NCBI GenBank assembly: GCA_018398805.1
Contig: JAGFBZ010000333.1
Coordinates: 1 to 64,000, forward strand
DNA from: Hirundichthys speculiger
Taxonomy: Eukaryota > Chordata > Actinopteri > Beloniformes > Exocoetidae
DNA length: 64,000 bases
Reading direction: 5' to 3'
In this document: positions 33,621 through 44,301 of the stretch, piece by piece
Layout of the letters: each line of letters opens with the position of its first letter
How positions within the stretch are numbered: the first letter of the stretch is position 1
Notes under the pieces: generated by a model
What the model was told of the DNA's origin: nothing
Databases searched by the model: none
Seen by the model: only the letters and a program-made list of their open reading frames with translations
Made by a program: the position numbers and the translations under genes

Positions 33621-34479
33621 GATCCGTGACCCATTTCAAGTCCAGGTCCTCTCCTAATCCAAGTAGTCCACGTTGAACCCAGATGGAGCCCAGTGGACCT
33701 GCTGGCTGACATGCTCAAAGAGCCCTATAATGTTTCTCTAAAACACTGGCGATGTTTTTCCCTTTTGGCGCTGTATAAATGTGCATCTGAACACTCCAGA
33801 CTTTCACACCGCGAAACATTTGCTTTAATGAAAGAAGGTGTGGACCAGCTGATCATCAAGGAGCCTATGAACCGCTGTGGAGGCAGTGTGGGGGGGTGGG
33901 GGGGCGGCGGGGGGTGGGGGGGGGGTGGGGGGGTTAGGGTTGTCTGTCTTAATATTCTTTCTTCATTCTAATATTCGGTCATTCTGACCGAGTTTTTGCT
34001 CTCTAGATGTGGTGAAAATAGTTCTGTGGTTGTATTTTCCAGGTGCTGCAGCAGCTGAGGAGATGAAGATGCTCAGAGACGTTGGGAAGGATGACTGGGC
34101 TCCTAATGAGGACCTGAGCTGTGAGGATTAGCAGGACTTTCCTTATCAGCAGGTGTTTTTACCTGTCTGCTTCAGGCAGGTGCACCAGGACGCTGCAAGG
34201 TGAGCTGGAATAAAGTCCACTAATGACGGACCACCTGGAACCACCGGGACCATCGGGACCACCAGTCCACCGTTCAGACATCCATCATCTCCCTCCGACA
34301 CCGACATTTTGTGGAGAAAAGTGCTTCAACATTTGTTCTGTTGGGAATAAAATATTCACTCATGAGATTTAAAAGTCTGTTAGTTTTCATTTTATTCAGA
34401 TTTTTAAAAACATTCCAACTTTTCCAGAATTCAGGTTTTAACTGCACAACTTTATGTTCTGAATTCACATTTATCTGTA
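33621..34479. other. Gene-free region with a G-rich tract
   Basis: A plus-strand frame (33693-33971) has a plausible first half (MDLLADMLKEPYNV) but runs into a G-rich tract (33889-33939) and matches nothing I know. The G tract has many runs of three or more G and could form a quadruplex. I call no gene. Confidence 0.4.
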
Positions 34480-34878
34480 AATGAACTCTGTAAACTCACA
34501 AAATTGTGATTTATTCTTTTAACACAGTAAAACAATTTGTCAAATATCAGCTTTACATTTTCAGCCTTTTGACATCAAATTATGACTTTACGCTCTTGAA
34601 ACGCTTATTTTTGTTTTAAAATCGATAATTTGACAAAGTTGCAACATTTTTGAGAAAAACTGATTCTTTTGTCAGAAACTCGACATTTTTGCTCTAAAAT
34701 GACAAGTTTTACTAAATCGAAGCTTTTGAACTTATTAAATGAACTTTTTGTTGTGAAATATTAACTTTAGTAAAATCACGTTTCGACCTAAAATCACAAC
34801 TTTGTCCTAACATCACACATTTTTGTTGTAAAATCATGAATTTAGCAGAATTGAAACTTTTGGTTGTAAAAGACAAAG
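34480..34878. repeat. AT-rich quasi-repeat, tract 2
   Basis: Same style as tract 1, with words such as AAAATCACAACTTTG and GTTGTAAAATCATGAATTT. It is directly followed by a copy of the 40-bp GC box. Confidence 0.5.
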
Positions 34879-34922
34879 GGGGAGGAGCCTGAGCTCCACC
34901 AGGAGTCCACCTGAGCAGGTTT
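34879..34922 (+). repeat. Dispersed 40-bp GC box, copy 2
   Basis: This reads GGGAGGAGCCTGAGCTCCAC then CAGGAGTCCACCTGAGCAGGT. It directly abuts AT-rich tract 2. Confidence 0.6.
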
Positions 34923-35139
34923 CTGGAACCTGTTCCTGCTCTAAAAAGAATTCCTTTTTACTGGTTTAGGTAATTCTGACTCAGCTTCTTGACTGGTGTG
35001 CTGGAAAGAGTCCGTCCCTTAAATGGTTCCAGTCTTGCCTGTCGAGAAGAAGTTTTCCTGTTAATTTAGGTTGTCAGTTGTGGGGTTCCTCAGGGCTCCA
35101 TAATGGGCTCCTTCATTATCTTTTCATCCACCAGAATCC

Positions 35140-35142
<3 letters not shown>

Positions 35143-35203
<61 letters not shown>

Positions 35204-35204
35204 C
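35143..35204. repeat. (TA)n followed by poly-T
   Basis: About 14 TA units run into 33 T. It may include the tail of a retroposed copy on the minus strand, but no element body was recognised. Confidence 0.9.
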
Positions 35205-35246
35205 TTGGTAAGAACCAAAGAATTTGCAGTGTAAGAACCGGAAACA

Positions 35247-35869
35247 CACTGGAAAAAAGGCCACTCAAAAAATAAGTTAAAAAAAAAAAATTAATACAAG
35301 ATATTTTTGCTTGTAATAAGCAAAAATATCTGCCAATGGAAGAAGTGAAAATTCGCTTAATAAGATTTCTTGAAATAAGACAATATATTTAAGCCTTACA
35401 AAATCTTGAAATTAGCTGGGAAAACTCAGAGCAACACAACAGAGGACATGGTTTGATGTAAATGTAAGAAAACACTGTACTTAAGATATGTATAGAGTTA
35501 TAATGCATTGTATGAGTTGGGCATGTTGCTGTCCTGCAGTTTTCAAATAAAGCAGATTTGATGTCTGAATTCAAGTTAAGTTTATTTCTCGAAACAAGAT
35601 GGTTAATCTTTTACAAATAACACCACAGCTTAAAAATCTTATGACATGTCAAAAAAAAACTTGTTTCATCTGAGATATGACTCAAAACAAGATGTTTTCA
35701 AGACTGTTTCACTTAACAAGATATTCAAGATGCATTGTCAAAAAAACAAGTTCCTATATCTCACTGAAATGTTACTCTTTAGGTGATTGTGTCTTATTTT
35801 AAGTGTGATGAGATATTTTGACTAGAAATTAGAAAAATATACTTGGTAAGGTTTTGAATTTTTGCAGTG
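35247..35869. mobile_element. Miniature inverted-repeat transposon with internal hairpin
   Basis: The element starts CACTGGAAAAAAGG and ends in the inverted counterpart CACTGCAAAAATTC on minus. Inside is a hairpin with 15-bp arms (AAGATATTTTTGCTT and its complement, about 35298-35333). Several AACAAGAT/ATCTTGTT words are repeated, for example near 35690 and 35720. There is no coding capacity. CACTGCAAAAA-ended elements of this kind are common in teleosts. The target duplication is not clear. Confidence 0.6.
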
Positions 35870-35984
35870 CAAAGGTCATTACTGTGGCGATGGGCGGTTT
35901 TCTTCGGCCTGGATGTGGCCCAGACAGCTTTAACGTGGGTTTGTTGTTCACCTGACTAACTTCAGAACACGACCGTAAATCTGT

Positions 35985-36400
35985 TTGGTATTAATTACCT
36001 TTGCGTTCTCATTAGCAACCCTCCCTCTTTCAGACATTAACAGGTTCATTTTTCACAAGGTTGTTTTCCGACAGCTCAGAAATCCACACAATTAAAAAGA
36101 AAGATGAGCTGAGTTAAATCTGGCGTTTAACAGGAAGACGAACGGCGGCGAGCTGGCCGGAGGAAAGGAAGCTCCCTCACCGCTGGCAGCCTCTCAGAGT
36201 TGCATAATGAACAGGAGAAGAACACAATTATTGCAATTACTGTGGCGAAATGACCCCAATCAAGCTGGCCAACAGAGACGATCATAATGAGGTTCAAGAC
36301 GCATAAAAACCAAATTACAGTATTTTCTGCAGGACCATTACCGCTGACGAGAACCTGAAGAGTGACGGCTCCTTTACTCTCTGCGTTTTAGCATTTTACA
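35985..36400. promoter_or_regulatory. Possible conserved noncoding element
   Basis: This complex, non-repetitive block contains many homeodomain/POU-like words (AATTACC, GCATAATGAA, CACAATTATTGCAATTA and CATAATGAGG). It resembles the texture of vertebrate developmental enhancers. This is a judgement from composition only, with no alignment. Confidence 0.25.
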
Positions 36401-36582
36401 GCTTTTCGGCCCTTCAAAAAGGTTTTATTCTGGAGCTTTTCATAACTGGGTCACATGATGCATTCAAGTTAGATAGTAAAAATGGACCGTGAGAGGATTA
36501 TGAATGATAAACTTTAAAAATGTGCACCAACCAAAGACAGACATCCAGATTTCACACAAAAAAAGGTGCAACAACGAGCGTT

Positions 36583-36779
36583 GTATGCTAACGTTAGCAG
36601 CGGTCTGTCCAATGGTTGAGTCCTCATCGAGCCGACAGACAAAGAGACAGTCACAAGTTTGTACAACGGATGGACCATAAAACATCAAACTTGTTTTTTT
36701 CTTGTAACTCCAGAGATACAGAGTCTTTAAAGTTAAACTCAGTAAAGTCAGTTTGGATGGTGACATCATGGAGGTGATC
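36583..36779 (+). repeat. 190-bp dispersed repeat, copy 1
   Basis: The block from GTTAGCAGCGGTCTGTCCAA to GGTGACATCATGGAGG recurs at 62444-62631 in the same orientation, with few differences and one short indel. No known element was recognised. It is not coding. Confidence 0.75.
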
Positions 36780-36799
36780 TGCTTCCTGCAGTTTCTATT

Positions 36800-37544
36800 A
36801 AATCATTGCTTATTTTTACAACCACAGTTGTGGAGATACTCCTCAGATTTTCTGAGAAAAAAATGACGTTTTTTTAGTAAGAAAGCAACACCCTAACCAT
36901 AACTTAATCTAAAATTCAACATTTTCTAAACTCTTTCAAACCAGATCTAAACTGGCCAAGTAAAAATGTTCAGTTGGAGCAGCAGGGGGGTACTTAAGGG
37001 TGACCACTTCATTTTTATTTGATTTTACACAATAAAAAAAATAAAAGAAAGGATGGTCAGATCCTCAATCAGCAACTCTAAAACTGTCAGATGGTAAATG
37101 AGCCACCAAAACACCATCAGCCTCCACCAGCATCAGCTCCACCTCCGACCAGGAGCACAGCAGGTCTATGAGCCTCCACCAGTTCCTCTTCCATCACAGG
37201 AGGTCGGAGCGCTCAGCCGGGTGGAGCTTCTATTACCCACAAGCCCCTGGGCTCCTCAGCACTCCTATCATCTGTCTGGGGTCAGTGCTGCCGTGGTAAC
37301 CTCATCCTCATGTGGGAAACGGTCCTGTGGAGGTTGAAGTAGAGGAGGAGAGGGAGGACCGGAGCTCCCAGCTGGCTGCGCTGGTGAAAAAATGAAACAG
37401 ATGTGTGGATGCAGAACCAGGAAGTGGAGAAATCAGCAGAACCAGGAAGTGGAGACATCAGCAGAACATCAGTCACCTACAAACATTTACATGGCTTTAG
37501 CATTTATGAAATATTCCTGCCGGATGAATCCCAGGTTACCTATC
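36800..37544. other. Gene-free region
   Basis: No supported gene. A GGAAGTGGAGA-type short duplication (CAGCAGAACCAGGAAGTGGA) occurs at about 37411-37456. Confidence 0.4.
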
Positions 37545-37849
37545 TCATTAGTTGATAACTCAGTTAGTTAATATCTAAGTTAGTTAAAATGTGAGTTACT
37601 TAATATCTGAGCTAGTTGATATCTGAGCAAGTTGATATCTTAGCTAGTTGATATCCGAGTTACTTAATATCTGCAGTTAGTTAATATCTCATTTAGTTGA
37701 TAACTCAGTTAATATCTAAGTTAGTTAAAATGTGAGTTACTTAATATCTGAGTTAGTTAGGATTTTAGTTACTTAATATCTCAGTTAGTTGATAACTCAG
37801 ATAGTCAATATCTGAGTTAGTTGATATCTCAGTTAGTTAATATCTGCAG
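37545..37849. repeat. 16-bp-type GTTAGTTAATATCTCA minisatellite, left part
   Basis: Units of AGTTAGTTAATATCTC and AGTTAGTTGATATCTG type alternate. The same array resumes at 50571 after the retrotransposon. It was therefore one array before the 12.7-kb insertion. Confidence 0.9.
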
Positions 37850-37971
37850 TGTAGAATGATGTCGTCATCGCGTGGTTACGCCACGTACGTAAATACCATG
37901 ACAACGGTTAGGGATGCTGGCATGTATGCGTTTTATCTTTTGCATCATTTTAATAAAAACTTCCTGTTTTG
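37850..37971 (+). repeat. 5' LTR, truncated by LINE insertion
   Basis: It matches the 3' LTR from TGTAGAATGATGTCGTCATC to about TCCTGTTTTGGA, then gives way to the LINE 5' end. The last 30 or so bases of the LTR and the primer-binding site are not found after the LINE, so the LINE insertion came with a local deletion. Confidence 0.8.
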
Positions 37972-38141
37972 GAGTCACGTGGGTACGCCGAGCAAGATGG
38001 CGGCGCAGTAGAGGAGCTCCGTTCACCCACCGATATTTATAACTTTTACTGCATGAAAAGCCACAACTTTTTTTTGCAAAACAACAATCTTTGGCGTTCA
38101 CGATTCGGGTTTGAGCAGACCAGAGTGTTTTTTGGACCTCA

Positions 38142-39005
38142 ATGGCGAACACATCGAAGTACTTCAAAGATACGCTCCGCATGGCTACCAGAAATACACC
38201 GCCGCCTGAAGTTAAGCTAACTTCAAACCCGCTGTCGCCAATGCAGCCAGCAAAACAACCTGCCGAAAAAACTGCAAGCCTGGAGAATCTGTTTGTCGAA
38301 ATCTCCAAAATGAATAACACGCTACAGGGAGTGACAGCAGACATAATAACTATTAAAGAAACAACAAACGAGCTAAAAAAACACCGTGAGCGGCATCCAA
38401 GAAAGGCTCGAGGAGGCGGAGGGGCGGATTTCCCACCTGGAGGACACGACTGGCCGGCTGGTGAATGACGGAGAAGACGTTGAGAGAAAGATGAAAGTTT
38501 TGTGGGATTGCATTCAAATGCTTGAAAATCACAGCAAACGAAACAACATAAGGCTACTGGGGCTGAAAGAAACGTATGGGACGAACGGCACAATGGAAGA
38601 ATGTGTGAAGAAAATGCTGAGAGACGGTCTCGGTCTGGATGTCGAGGGTGAATTTGAAATAGAGCGGGCACACCGAGCACTTGCCCCCGTCCCCAATGAG
38701 GACCAGCCGCCCAGACCGGTGCTGGTCAGATTTCTGCGCCAGTCAGCGAGGGAGAAAGTTCTGAAGGCTGTCAGAATAAAACGAGGTCTCGAGTGGGAAG
38801 GAGCGAGACTCTCCGTGTTTCCAGACATGTCGAGGGAACTGGCCGAGAAGAGAAGAGGAAGACCTTCACGGCTGTGAAGAAAACACTGCAGCAGCTCAAT
38901 GTGAGATACACGTTGGCGCATCCGGCAACACTTCGATTCACTTGGAAAGGGAAAAAAACCGGAGCTTCACGAGCGCAAAGGAGGCGGAAAAATTCATCCA
39001 AATGA
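38142..39005 (+). pseudogene. LINE ORF1 protein (RNA-binding), two frameshifts
   Basis: ORF1 starts at ATG 38142 (MANTSKYFKDTLRMATRN). It has a predicted coiled coil (SLENLFVEISKMNNTL onward), then an RRM-like part (NNIRLLGLKETYG) and a C-terminal domain (FTAVKKTLQQLNVRY). The frame changes near 38385 and again near 38860, returning to the first frame, and ends at TGA 39003-39005. ORF1 proteins of this kind trimerise and chaperone LINE RNA. Two single-base changes have broken the gene. Confidence 0.75.
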
Positions 39006-39253
39006 ACTGCAGTTCAAATGGGTAAGCAAGCACGAACGCCTAAAAACATAAACAGTGCACAATACAAGATGATGTGGACATTGAGAAATAGACTGATCTA
39101 AAAGTGGACAATATGTAACAGTTATCGGTGGGGGTCTGGGTCTGGTCCTGTACCGCCTGAGCAGAAAGCCAGACTGGCTAGAGGTGTAATAACCCACGGA
39201 CCAAAACGTCCGTTGTTTTTTCTTTTTTCTTCTGTTTTTTTCTTTGTTTTAGA

Positions 39254-39514
39254 ATGGCTGGAGAAAAGCCTAGCGCCCCAGTTAACGTTTTGCGGGGCTT
39301 GTTTAAGTTTGTTTTTTTGTATTTTTTCTTTTTCTTCCATGAAAGTGTTAAAGTTTACAACGCTGTTCATAAAGTGGTTTATACAGAGTTGCACCTGGTG
39401 ATGACAGCTACTGATAGAGAGGAAAGTGAGATGTTGGCATTACATGATGCATTAATAGGGGACATAGCATCAGAATTTCACAAGACGTTTTCTTTCATAT
39501 TGGAACATGACTAG
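39254..39514 (+). CDS. Small frame between ORF1 and ORF2, doubtful
   Basis: An 86-residue frame (MAGEKPSAPVNVLRG) lies in the inter-ORF gap and overlaps the ORF2 start by 8 nt (ATGACTAG). The middle is T-rich and encodes a run of Phe. I do not recognise it. The overlap might allow reinitiation, but it is more likely chance. Confidence 0.15.
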   Translation: MAGEKPSAPVNVLRGLFKFVFLYFFFFFHESVKVYNAVHKVVYTELHLVMTATDREESEMLALHDALIGDIASEFHKTFSFILEHD

Positions 39515-42500
39515 GAATTATGTCACATGCATAAGCTGGAACATCAATGGATGCGGAAATCCTGTAAAAAGAGGGAAGGTATTGACGTATCTAAAACATA
39601 ATAATACTGACATCGCTTTTTTACAAGAAACACACTTTGCAAAAGAAGAAGCACTCAAACTGAAACGGAGCTGGGTCGGACATATTTTTCATAGTTCTTT
39701 TTCTACCAAACGGAATGGGGTAATCATATTGGTGAATAAAAATTTGAGTTTCTCTTTACTTAAGGAGTTTAAAGATGATGAGGGCAGAATGATATGCGTA
39801 CAGGCACTGATAAATGGGACTAAGATGACGCTTTGCAACATTTATGCCCCAAACAAGGGAGATCCAAACTTTTTCCATGAAGTAAACAAGGTATTGGGTG
39901 ATATAGAGGGCCAGATAATATTAGCAGGAGATTTCAACCAAGTTTCAGATCCCTTTTTGGATAGGAGCAAATTTAGTGGTCCAATAACATCTAAGGATAG
40001 AGCTGCGATACATATGATGAGTGAGGATATGGGATTGGTGGATATATGGCGGCTGATAAATCACAGTGACAGAGAATATACTTTTTATTCACACTGCCAC
40101 CAATCCTATTCCAGGATTGACATGTTTTTGATAGCCAACACAATAATAAAACAAGTTGTTAATTGCAAGATTAAAGCAATGGCTCTCTCAGATCATGCAG
40201 CAGTCGAACTTAACATTGACATAAATACTGACACTGAGAAAAAAGGTAGATGGAGGATGAATACATCTTTATTACAGGATGAATCCTTTAACCTGTCTTT
40301 AAAGGAAGATCTTATATCCTTTTTTGAAATTAATGCTGGCAGCGCAACCTCAAAAGTGATGGAATGGGAAGCATCAAAAGCGTACATTAGGGGAAAAATT
40401 ATAGCACATTCATCCAAAAAGAAAAAAGAGGATATGAAGAAAATAAAAGAGTTGGAATCTGAAATTAGCAGTCGGGAAATAGAATTATCAAAAAACTTTT
40501 CAGATAAATTATATCGAGATATATGTAAGCTTAAATTCCAACTGCAACAAATTTATAATAAAAAAGTGGAATACGCCTTATTTAGGCTGGGCACAAATTT
40601 CTATGAAGGGGGAGAGAAGACAGGTAAGCTGCTTGCTAGACAATTAAAACAATAAAACTCCTACAGTGTAATACCAGCAATTAAGAAGGGAGATAAAATA
40701 GTTTCCTCAACAAAAGAAATAAGTGAGGTCTTCCAACAGTTCTACAAAGAACTATATACATCAGACATCAACCCCACTCAAGAAGAATTGAGGGGATTTT
40801 TCTCTAACATTAATCTGCCTAGACTTTCACCTGAACAGGTGGAATTACTAGATAACTTAATAACAGAAAATGAAATCAAGAATGCAGTTTCAGGTATGAA
40901 ATCAGGGAAATCACCGGGCCTTGATGGATTCCCTGTGGAATACTACAAGCAGTATATAGATATCCTGGCTCCAATATTGCAAGAGATATACAATGAAGCT
41001 TTCAAAACAGGAACTCTTCCCCCAACATTTAATGAGGCCTTAATATCAGTGATACCTAAAAAGGATAGGGACACCACAAATCCCGCTAACTACCGACCTT
41101 TAAGTTTGATAAACCTGGACTGTAAGATCCTGACTAAAATCCTGGCCACGCGTTTAGAGAAGGCTCTGCCGAATATTATACACTCTGACCAGGTCGGATT
41201 TATGAAAAATAGATCCTCGACCGACCATATGAGAAGATTACTACATCTAATCTGGTTGAATCAGACAGGAAAAGAACCGGTCGTTGCCCTCTCGCTGGAT
41301 GCCGAAAAGGCGTTCGACCGAGTTCAATGGGAATTTTTATTTGCAGCCTTGTCACATTTTGGTTTTGGACCAACCTTTATTAAATGGATTAGAACTATAT
41401 ACAAAAACCCTAAGGCAGCGGTGATAACAAATGGTGTAATTTCCCCCTCTTTCAACCTCACCAGAGCCACTCGACAGGGTTGCGCTCTGTCACCATTGCT
41501 GTTTAATATTGTACTGGAACCATTGGCTATTGCCATCAGAGCTAATGCAGCTATCAGAGGAGTGGAAGGAGGAGGGAAAGAGCACAAACTATTATTATAT
41601 GCGGACGACATTTTGATGCTGATAAAAGACCCTTTAAACTCGATACCAAACCTGATGAACACGATACAATCTTACTCTAAATTATCAGGATATAAAATTA
41701 ACTGGACAAAGTCGGAAGCTATGCCTATATCTGGTTTATGCAATTCCAATGTACTGACAAATTTCGGCTTTAAATGGATGTCAAAAGGGATGAAATACTT
41801 GGGAATCAATCTCAGTAGTGAAGTGGAGGAAATACCTTCACTAAATTTAGAACCTTTACTGCAAAAAATTAGAACTAATTTGGATAAATGGGGGAAACTT
41901 AATCTTACATTATGGGGAAAGGTCAATGTGATAAAGATGGTGGTCTCTCCGCAAATTAATTATGTGCTTATGATGTTACCAGTAAATGTATCATCGCAGA
42001 TCTTTAAACAGTATGATACAATAATTAAAGAATTTTTATGGGACAGGAAAAGACCCAGAATTAAATTCAGTAAAATGTGCTCTCTTAGAGACAGAGGAGG
42101 CCTTGGATTGCCAGACCTGAGATTATATTATGTCTCCTTTGAAATGGCCAAACTAGCCAAACATTGGAATAAGGACAACCAGCTAGATTGGGTTACTATT
42201 GAAAATAAGATATCATCCCCTTTCACTCCTATTGATAGATTATCTCAGCCTACTTGTAACATAGTGAACCCTATTATGGCTCACTCCAAAGAGATCTGGA
42301 TCAAAATACATAAAATGCATAAATTATCACATTGTAAACAAAGATATTCTTCTCTGTGGCACAACCCCATGATAAAAATTGGGAAGAAATCAGTATATTG
42401 GAAGGAATGGCACCTCAAGGGACTATGTCATGTTGCTGATCTATATGAGGAAGGTGTGTTTATGTCTTTCCTTGATATAAAAACGAAATACAACCTTAAG

Positions 42501-43265
42501 GGAAAGGAGCATTTCTGGAAATACCTACAGATCAGAGACTGTATTACATCCAAGATTCAGTACACAGATGGAAATCACATCACGGACTATTTCATGCTAC
42601 CTGTGGAGCATCGCCGAGCCTCTATATTTTATAGAACAACAAACCAACTGCTCAGCGATAGCTGTCAGGGTCTGAAAACGATATGGGAGAGGGACCTGGG
42701 ATGTCTGATGGACGAGGAGGAATGGACGAGAATCATATCTAACAACGGGAAATTCATTAGGGAAGCTAAAGGGAAATTTACACAATACAAAATAACACAT
42801 AGGTACTACTGGACTCCACAAAGACTAAATAGAGCAGGCATAATGAACAATAACCTGTGTTGGAAATGTCAGAAAGACGTAGGTACTCTGTTACATTGTA
42901 TCTGGGAGTGCCCTGTCATTCAGCCTTTCTGGAAAACAGTCCTGGACAACTTGAGTAAATGGCTGGGAAGTGGCATACCGTTATCTCCCAGGTTATGTCT
43001 ATTAGGAGACAGAAGCCAAATAGTTAACATATCAGGTGCAGAGTTCTCTGTAATCATGGCAGGGACTACAACGGCTGTCAGGGCAATACTTAAACTGTGG
43101 AAAACACCTAAAGCCCCTGAACTAAAAGAGTGGATAAACATTATGGTTAAAACAGCTTCATATGAAGTTATGCTCGACAAGATGAATAACAAGAACAAGG
43201 TCAAGGCACCAGTCTGGGACTTGTTTTGGACTCACATCACTATGACTGATGACCCTACAGCTTGA
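39507..43265 (+). pseudogene. LINE ORF2: endonuclease and reverse transcriptase, one stop codon
   Basis: This would encode about 1252 residues. The N-terminal AP-like endonuclease shows SWNINGCG, LQETHF, AGDFNQV (about 39921) and SDHAAVEL. The reverse transcriptase shows KSPGLDGFPVEYYK, TRQGCALSPLLFN and the catalytic YADD (about 41599-41610). A C-terminal Cys/His motif (CWKCQKDVGTLLHCIWEC) follows near 42857-42910. The only break is an in-frame TAA at 40653-40655, codon 383, between the endonuclease and the RT. The rest is open, so the copy is young or was recently inactivated. The family is L1/Tx1-like by the endonuclease and RT sequence. Confidence 0.85.
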
Positions 43266-43533
43266 ATGCCGTGTTTTGAGTGTATCCAACATGTATGTAT
43301 CCACCTATTGTATGTATATGTTTCCCAGCTATGTGAATGCATCAATATGTCCTCTATCATTACATCATCGCATCATTTATATCATTTACATAATTTATGT
43401 GGTATTCTTATTTTATTTTTGTTTTTCTATGCCACTGACACCTCATGTAACGTGCATAAGATGTCTGAAAATGTAAAATGTTCTAATGTCATACACCAGA
43501 GATAAAAGAAATACACAGCAACCGCTAGCAAGT

Positions 43534-44300
43534 ATGGCTGATGGATTCCGCCGTCCGGACCCGCTTGTGTTCGACGACAAATTGCGGACAACTGGCGAGT
43601 ATTTGAACAGGAATATGACATTTTCATCACGGCTGCACACAGCGACAAGCCCGACCGGACCAAAGCCTACATACTCCTCAATTTGGCAGGAAGCGAGGCT
43701 ATCGAACGGGAACGCACGTTCACCTATGCACCGGTTGAACTGGATGGAGCGGGAGTGGTGATCCGTCCGGCAGAGTCACGGGAGGACCCGGAATGTTTAA
43801 AAAGAAAGTTCAGACACAAGGAACCAAAAATCCGGTGAGACCATAGAGGCTTATATAAGGCAGGACAACAAGGCTAAAACGTGTGACTTTGGAGCATTGC
43901 ATGACGATTTAATTCGTGACTGGCTGGTTGTTGGCATTAGCTCCGATAGCGTGAGGAAGATACTGCTGAGAGAGTGCGATTTAACACTACTAAAGGCTAT
44001 CAAAATATGTCAAATCAATGAACAAACGGAACTTACTAAAACTCTATCAACAACGCGAAGTAGTTCAACAAATGTGGATGTAATACGCCAAGACCGCAGA
44101 ATGCAAAAAACAACTCACCACAAGCAGTACAAAGACCATTCCAGTTCCAAATCAGACAACATTAATTGCACCAACTGTGGACATGAACATCCGGCAAAGA
44201 AGGAACTCTGTCTAGCATATAGGAAGCAATGTAACTACTGCAAAAAGCTCAACCACTTTCAAAAACTACTGCAGATCGGCAACAAGAAACAAGCAGTATA
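43534..44300 (+). pseudogene. Gypsy gag, frame-broken
   Basis: The gag starts at ATG 43534 (MADGFRRPDPLVF). The frame shifts within about 50 bp and again further on. A gap or deletion near 43810 removes part of the capsid region, after which the frame recovers (DFGALHDDLIRDWLVVGISS). Zinc-knuckle cysteines remain near the end (CTNCGHEHPAK and CNYCKKLNHF), although the last cysteine of the second knuckle is missing. Gag forms the particle that packages element RNA. This copy cannot make an intact protein. Confidence 0.75.
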
Positions 44301-44301
44301 A

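Larger units (their letters stand above)
37972..43512 (+). mobile_element. L1/Tx1-type LINE, nearly full length
   Basis: The element begins near GTCACGTGGGTACGCCG and AAGATGGCGGC, carries a disrupted ORF1, and has an ORF2 with an endonuclease and reverse transcriptase interrupted by one stop codon. A noncoding 3' region follows the ORF2 stop (43265). The 3' end is placed near 43512, just before the gag leader, and a long poly-A is missing. I could not find a clean target duplication. Confidence 0.8.

Noticed and set aside
33693..33971. Plus-strand frame starting MDLLADMLKEPYNV
   Set aside because: The first half is plausible but the frame runs into poly-G sequence. There is no recognisable domain or splice structure.
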